Shown: positions 62,282 through 64,000 of the stretch, in pieces
Position numbering within the stretch: the stretch's first letter is position 1
Layout of the letters: each line of letters opens with the position of its first letter
DNA from: Bowmanella pacifica
GTDB lineage: Bacteria; Pseudomonadota; Gammaproteobacteria; Enterobacterales; Alteromonadaceae
NCBI RefSeq assembly: GCF_014645355.1
Contig: NZ_BMLS01000009.1
Coordinates: 124,001-188,000 of the forward strand
Length of the DNA stretch: 64,000 bases
Direction: 5' to 3'
The notes under the pieces: model-generated
Told to the model about the DNA's origin: nothing
What the model saw: only the letters and a program-made list of their open reading frames with translations
Database searches by the model: none
Program-made: the position numbers and the translations under genes

Positions 62282-64000
62282 GTGATTACCAGTACCTATG
62301 ATAGATGCCAGTACCGCCACCTTGTACTGGACAATGGTCTTAACGTCCTGTTGGTGCATGATGTTGAAAGTCGTAAGTCTGCAGCTTGCGCCACCATTGC
62401 ACTAGGACATTTTCAAGACCCTGAATCTTGCCAGGGACTTGCGCATTTGCTTGAGCATATGCTGTTTCTCGGCTGCCAGGATTACCCTGCCGCCAACCAT
62501 CTGGCCGACCACCTATCGTTAAACGGCGGACATGTTAACGCCTGGACAGGCACAGAACAATCTAGTTTCTACTTTGATGCGTTAAGTAACGGTTTTGAAG
62601 AGGCATTGAGGCAATTCAGTGCCATGTTGTGCACTCCGCTATTTGATCTGAGCGCGATGCGAAATGAACTGAACGCCATCGACGCTGAATTTCACATGAA
62701 GAAGCAGGATGACCTGCGACGTCTATATCAAGTGCATAAAGAAACGTGCAACCCGGCTCATCCATTCAGTAAGTTTTCGGTAGGTAACCTGGACATTTTC
62801 AGCCAGTTTGATGAAACCCAGTTACAACAGATGCTCAGGGACATGCACCGGCGACATTATCACGGTGGCAATATGAGCTTGTGTCTGGTTTCAGAACTGT
62901 CATTGGACGAGCAGGAAAAGTTATGCCAGCAGTATTTTACAAATTTGCCTACAGCGCTCAAAAGCCAACCAAAACCCTATCCGCCGTTATACTTACCTGA
63001 GCAGTTAGGCGTGGCGCTTAAGATCGTGCCCTTAAAAACAGCCAGGCGGATGATCGTCAGTTTTGCCCTTGAAGATGTGCACCAGTTTTACCAAAGCAAA
63101 CCCTTGAATCTCATCAGTCATTTACTCGGTGATGAAGGGCCCGGCAGCCTGCTTAGCTACCTCAAAGAACAAGGTTGGGCAACCAGCCTTAGCGCTGGCG
63201 GTGGGATCCAAGGGAGCAATTTCAAAGATTTCAACATCAATCTGCAGCTTACCCCTTCAGGGGCACAGCACTGGCAGGATATCCTGTTTTGCTTATTTGC
63301 CAGCATAGCGCTAATTAAAGAAGAAGGTGTTAGCAAATGGCGTTTTGAGGAACGCCAGAAGTTTGGTCAAATGGCCTTCGACTTCCATGACAAGCCTAAA
63401 GCCATGGATCTTGCTTCGCATTTGGCAGTACAACTGCATTACTACCCGCCCAGAGATTTACTGAGCGGCGAATACCTGCTTGAACAGTTCTCTCCCGATT
63501 TGATTCATCGTATGTTAGCGCAGATGCAGCCGCAAAATATGCGTCTTAAACTGATATTGCCGGACCAACATACCGACCGGCAAGCTGCCTGGTACGACAC
63601 GCCCTACGCCATAGAACCACTTTCACCCGCATTGCTGGCGCAACTGAAATGCCCGCCAGTCATTTCTGCTTTAGTCTTGCCCAAGCCCAACCCTTATCTG
63701 CATGTTCGCACCGCCCTGCATGAAGTGGACAAGACCTACTTAAGGCCCACTATTCTACTTGAGAGAAACAGTTTCAATTTCTGGTTTTGCCAGGATGACG
63801 AGTTTCACCAGCCTAAGGGCGAATTGTATCTGTCGTTCGACAGCAGCGCAGTATTGGAAGGGGCGGGTCTTTGTGGCTATAAACGCATCTGGACCAACAT
63901 GGTACAGGAGAGGCTGAATCAGGATTACTATCAGGCTAATATCGCTGGCCTGCACTTTCACTTCTATGCGCATCAGGGCGGTTTTTCGCTGCATACCAGT
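62282..64000 (+). CDS. M16-family (insulysin/pitrilysin-type) peptidase, truncated at window end
   Basis: At least 573 residues, open to the window edge. The GTG at 62282 is chosen because the sequence from there (LVLDNGLNVLLVHD) has the usual family N-terminus. The inverted zinc motif is HLLEH in GLAHLLEHMLFLGCQDYP, and the distal glutamate is in ELNAIDAEFHMKKQDD. NGGHVNAWTGTEQSSFYFDAL and AHPFSKFSVGNL are typical of M16A enzymes. No signal peptide, so it is probably cytoplasmic. Divergent from sixA. Confidence 0.9.
   Translation, partial: MITSTYDRCQYRHLVLDNGLNVLLVHDVESRKSAACATIALGHFQDPESCQGLAHLLEHMLFLGCQDYPAANHLADHLSLNGGHVNAWTGTEQSSFYFDALSNGFEEALRQFSAMLCTPLFDLSAMRNELNAIDAEFHMKKQDDLRRLYQVHKETCNPAHPFSKFSVGNLDIFSQFDETQLQQMLRDMHRRHYHGGNMSLCLVSELSLDEQEKLCQQYFTNLPTALKSQPKPYPPLYLPEQLGVALKIVPLKTARRMIVSFALEDVHQFYQSKPLNLISHLLGDEGPGSLLSYLKEQGWATSLSAGGGIQGSNFKDFNINLQLTPSGAQHWQDILFCLFASIALIKEEGVSKWRFEERQKFGQMAFDFHDKPKAMDLASHLAVQLHYYPPRDLLSGEYLLEQFSPDLIHRMLAQMQPQNMRLKLILPDQHTDRQAAWYDTPYAIEPLSPALLAQLKCPPVISALVLPKPNPYLHVRTALHEVDKTYLRPTILLERNSFNFWFCQDDEFHQPKGELYLSFDSSAVLEGAGLCGYKRIWTNMVQERLNQDYYQANIAGLHFHFYAHQGGFSLHTS

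Noticed and set aside
1-64000. tRNA, rRNA, insertion sequences, prophage or integrative-element boundaries
   Set aside because: I looked in all gaps between genes and found no tRNA cloverleaf, transposase, integrase or flanking direct repeats.

Overview
The window looks like a chromosomal segment of a marine-type gammaproteobacterium, most likely of the order Alteromonadales. This is inferred from the gene repertoire and order (aspS-nudB-ruvC, ffh followed by rpsP-rimM-trmD-rplS, ccsA/ypjD-corB, pheA close to aroF-tyrA), from the many secreted or lipid-anchored proteins, and from moderate GC. I see no rRNA, tRNA, prophage, insertion sequence or CRISPR array. Both ends cut a gene: ruvC on the left and an M16 peptidase on the right.

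Layout. 1-2495: ruvC (partial), nudB and aspS on the minus strand. 2668-6960: a DUF72 protein and a very large secreted tricorn-type S41 protease. 7445-21632: a tightly packed 13-gene plus-strand operon, the most interesting part of the window. 21757-23130: a secreted amidohydrolase. 23322-26077: a histone-deacetylase-like protein overlapping an acetyl-CoA hydrolase/GNAT fusion. 26281-29339: a Cache-type diguanylate cyclase plus an MFS transporter. 29336-34396: a TerB-like protein, an S1/P1 nuclease and an Fe(III) ABC transporter, with a dyad and Fur-like site upstream. 34544-38822: GNAT, YciH, a double-receiver regulator and a penicillin acylase homologue. 38856-40197: pheA behind a readable phenylalanine attenuator (leader peptide, antiterminator and terminator). 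40248-43318: a GST and the aroF-tyrA pair with TyrR-box candidates. 43682-49597: a chemoreceptor, a DnaJ-related protein, an AbgT transporter, a periplasmic-binding/GGDEF protein and a YaiI protein. 49672-55225: a secreted unknown, a periplasmic GlpQ with a TonB-dependent receptor, and an ArsR/SRPBCC pair with a perfect 20-bp operator palindrome. 55368-58942: rplS, trmD, rimM, rpsP and ffh, with a heptanucleotide repeat between rpsP and ffh. 59228-64000: CcsA-like protein, CorB-like protein, a small coiled-coil protein, sixA and the start of an M16 peptidase.

The 7445-21632 operon encodes what looks like an envelope-spanning, ion-driven machine. It has one MotA/TolQ/ExbB-type proton-channel subunit that keeps the two pore threonines. 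No ordinary TolR/ExbD is present. Instead two paralogous proteins carry an ExbD/TolR-like N-terminal membrane helix with the key aspartate (both share FLDV[MI]SCGFGA), followed by a coiled coil and a periplasmic von Willebrand A domain. Around them are a predicted actin/Hsp70-fold protein, two inner-membrane-anchored TPR/PEGA proteins (one ending in a formylglycine-generating-enzyme-like domain without the expected cysteine), a secreted TPR protein ending in a TonB-C-like domain, a 53-residue exported peptide, four lipoproteins without recognised function, and an M48 metalloprotease lipoprotein with a LysM-like tail. I know of no characterised system with this set. The components and their overlaps are seen in the sequence; the assembled machine is inference.
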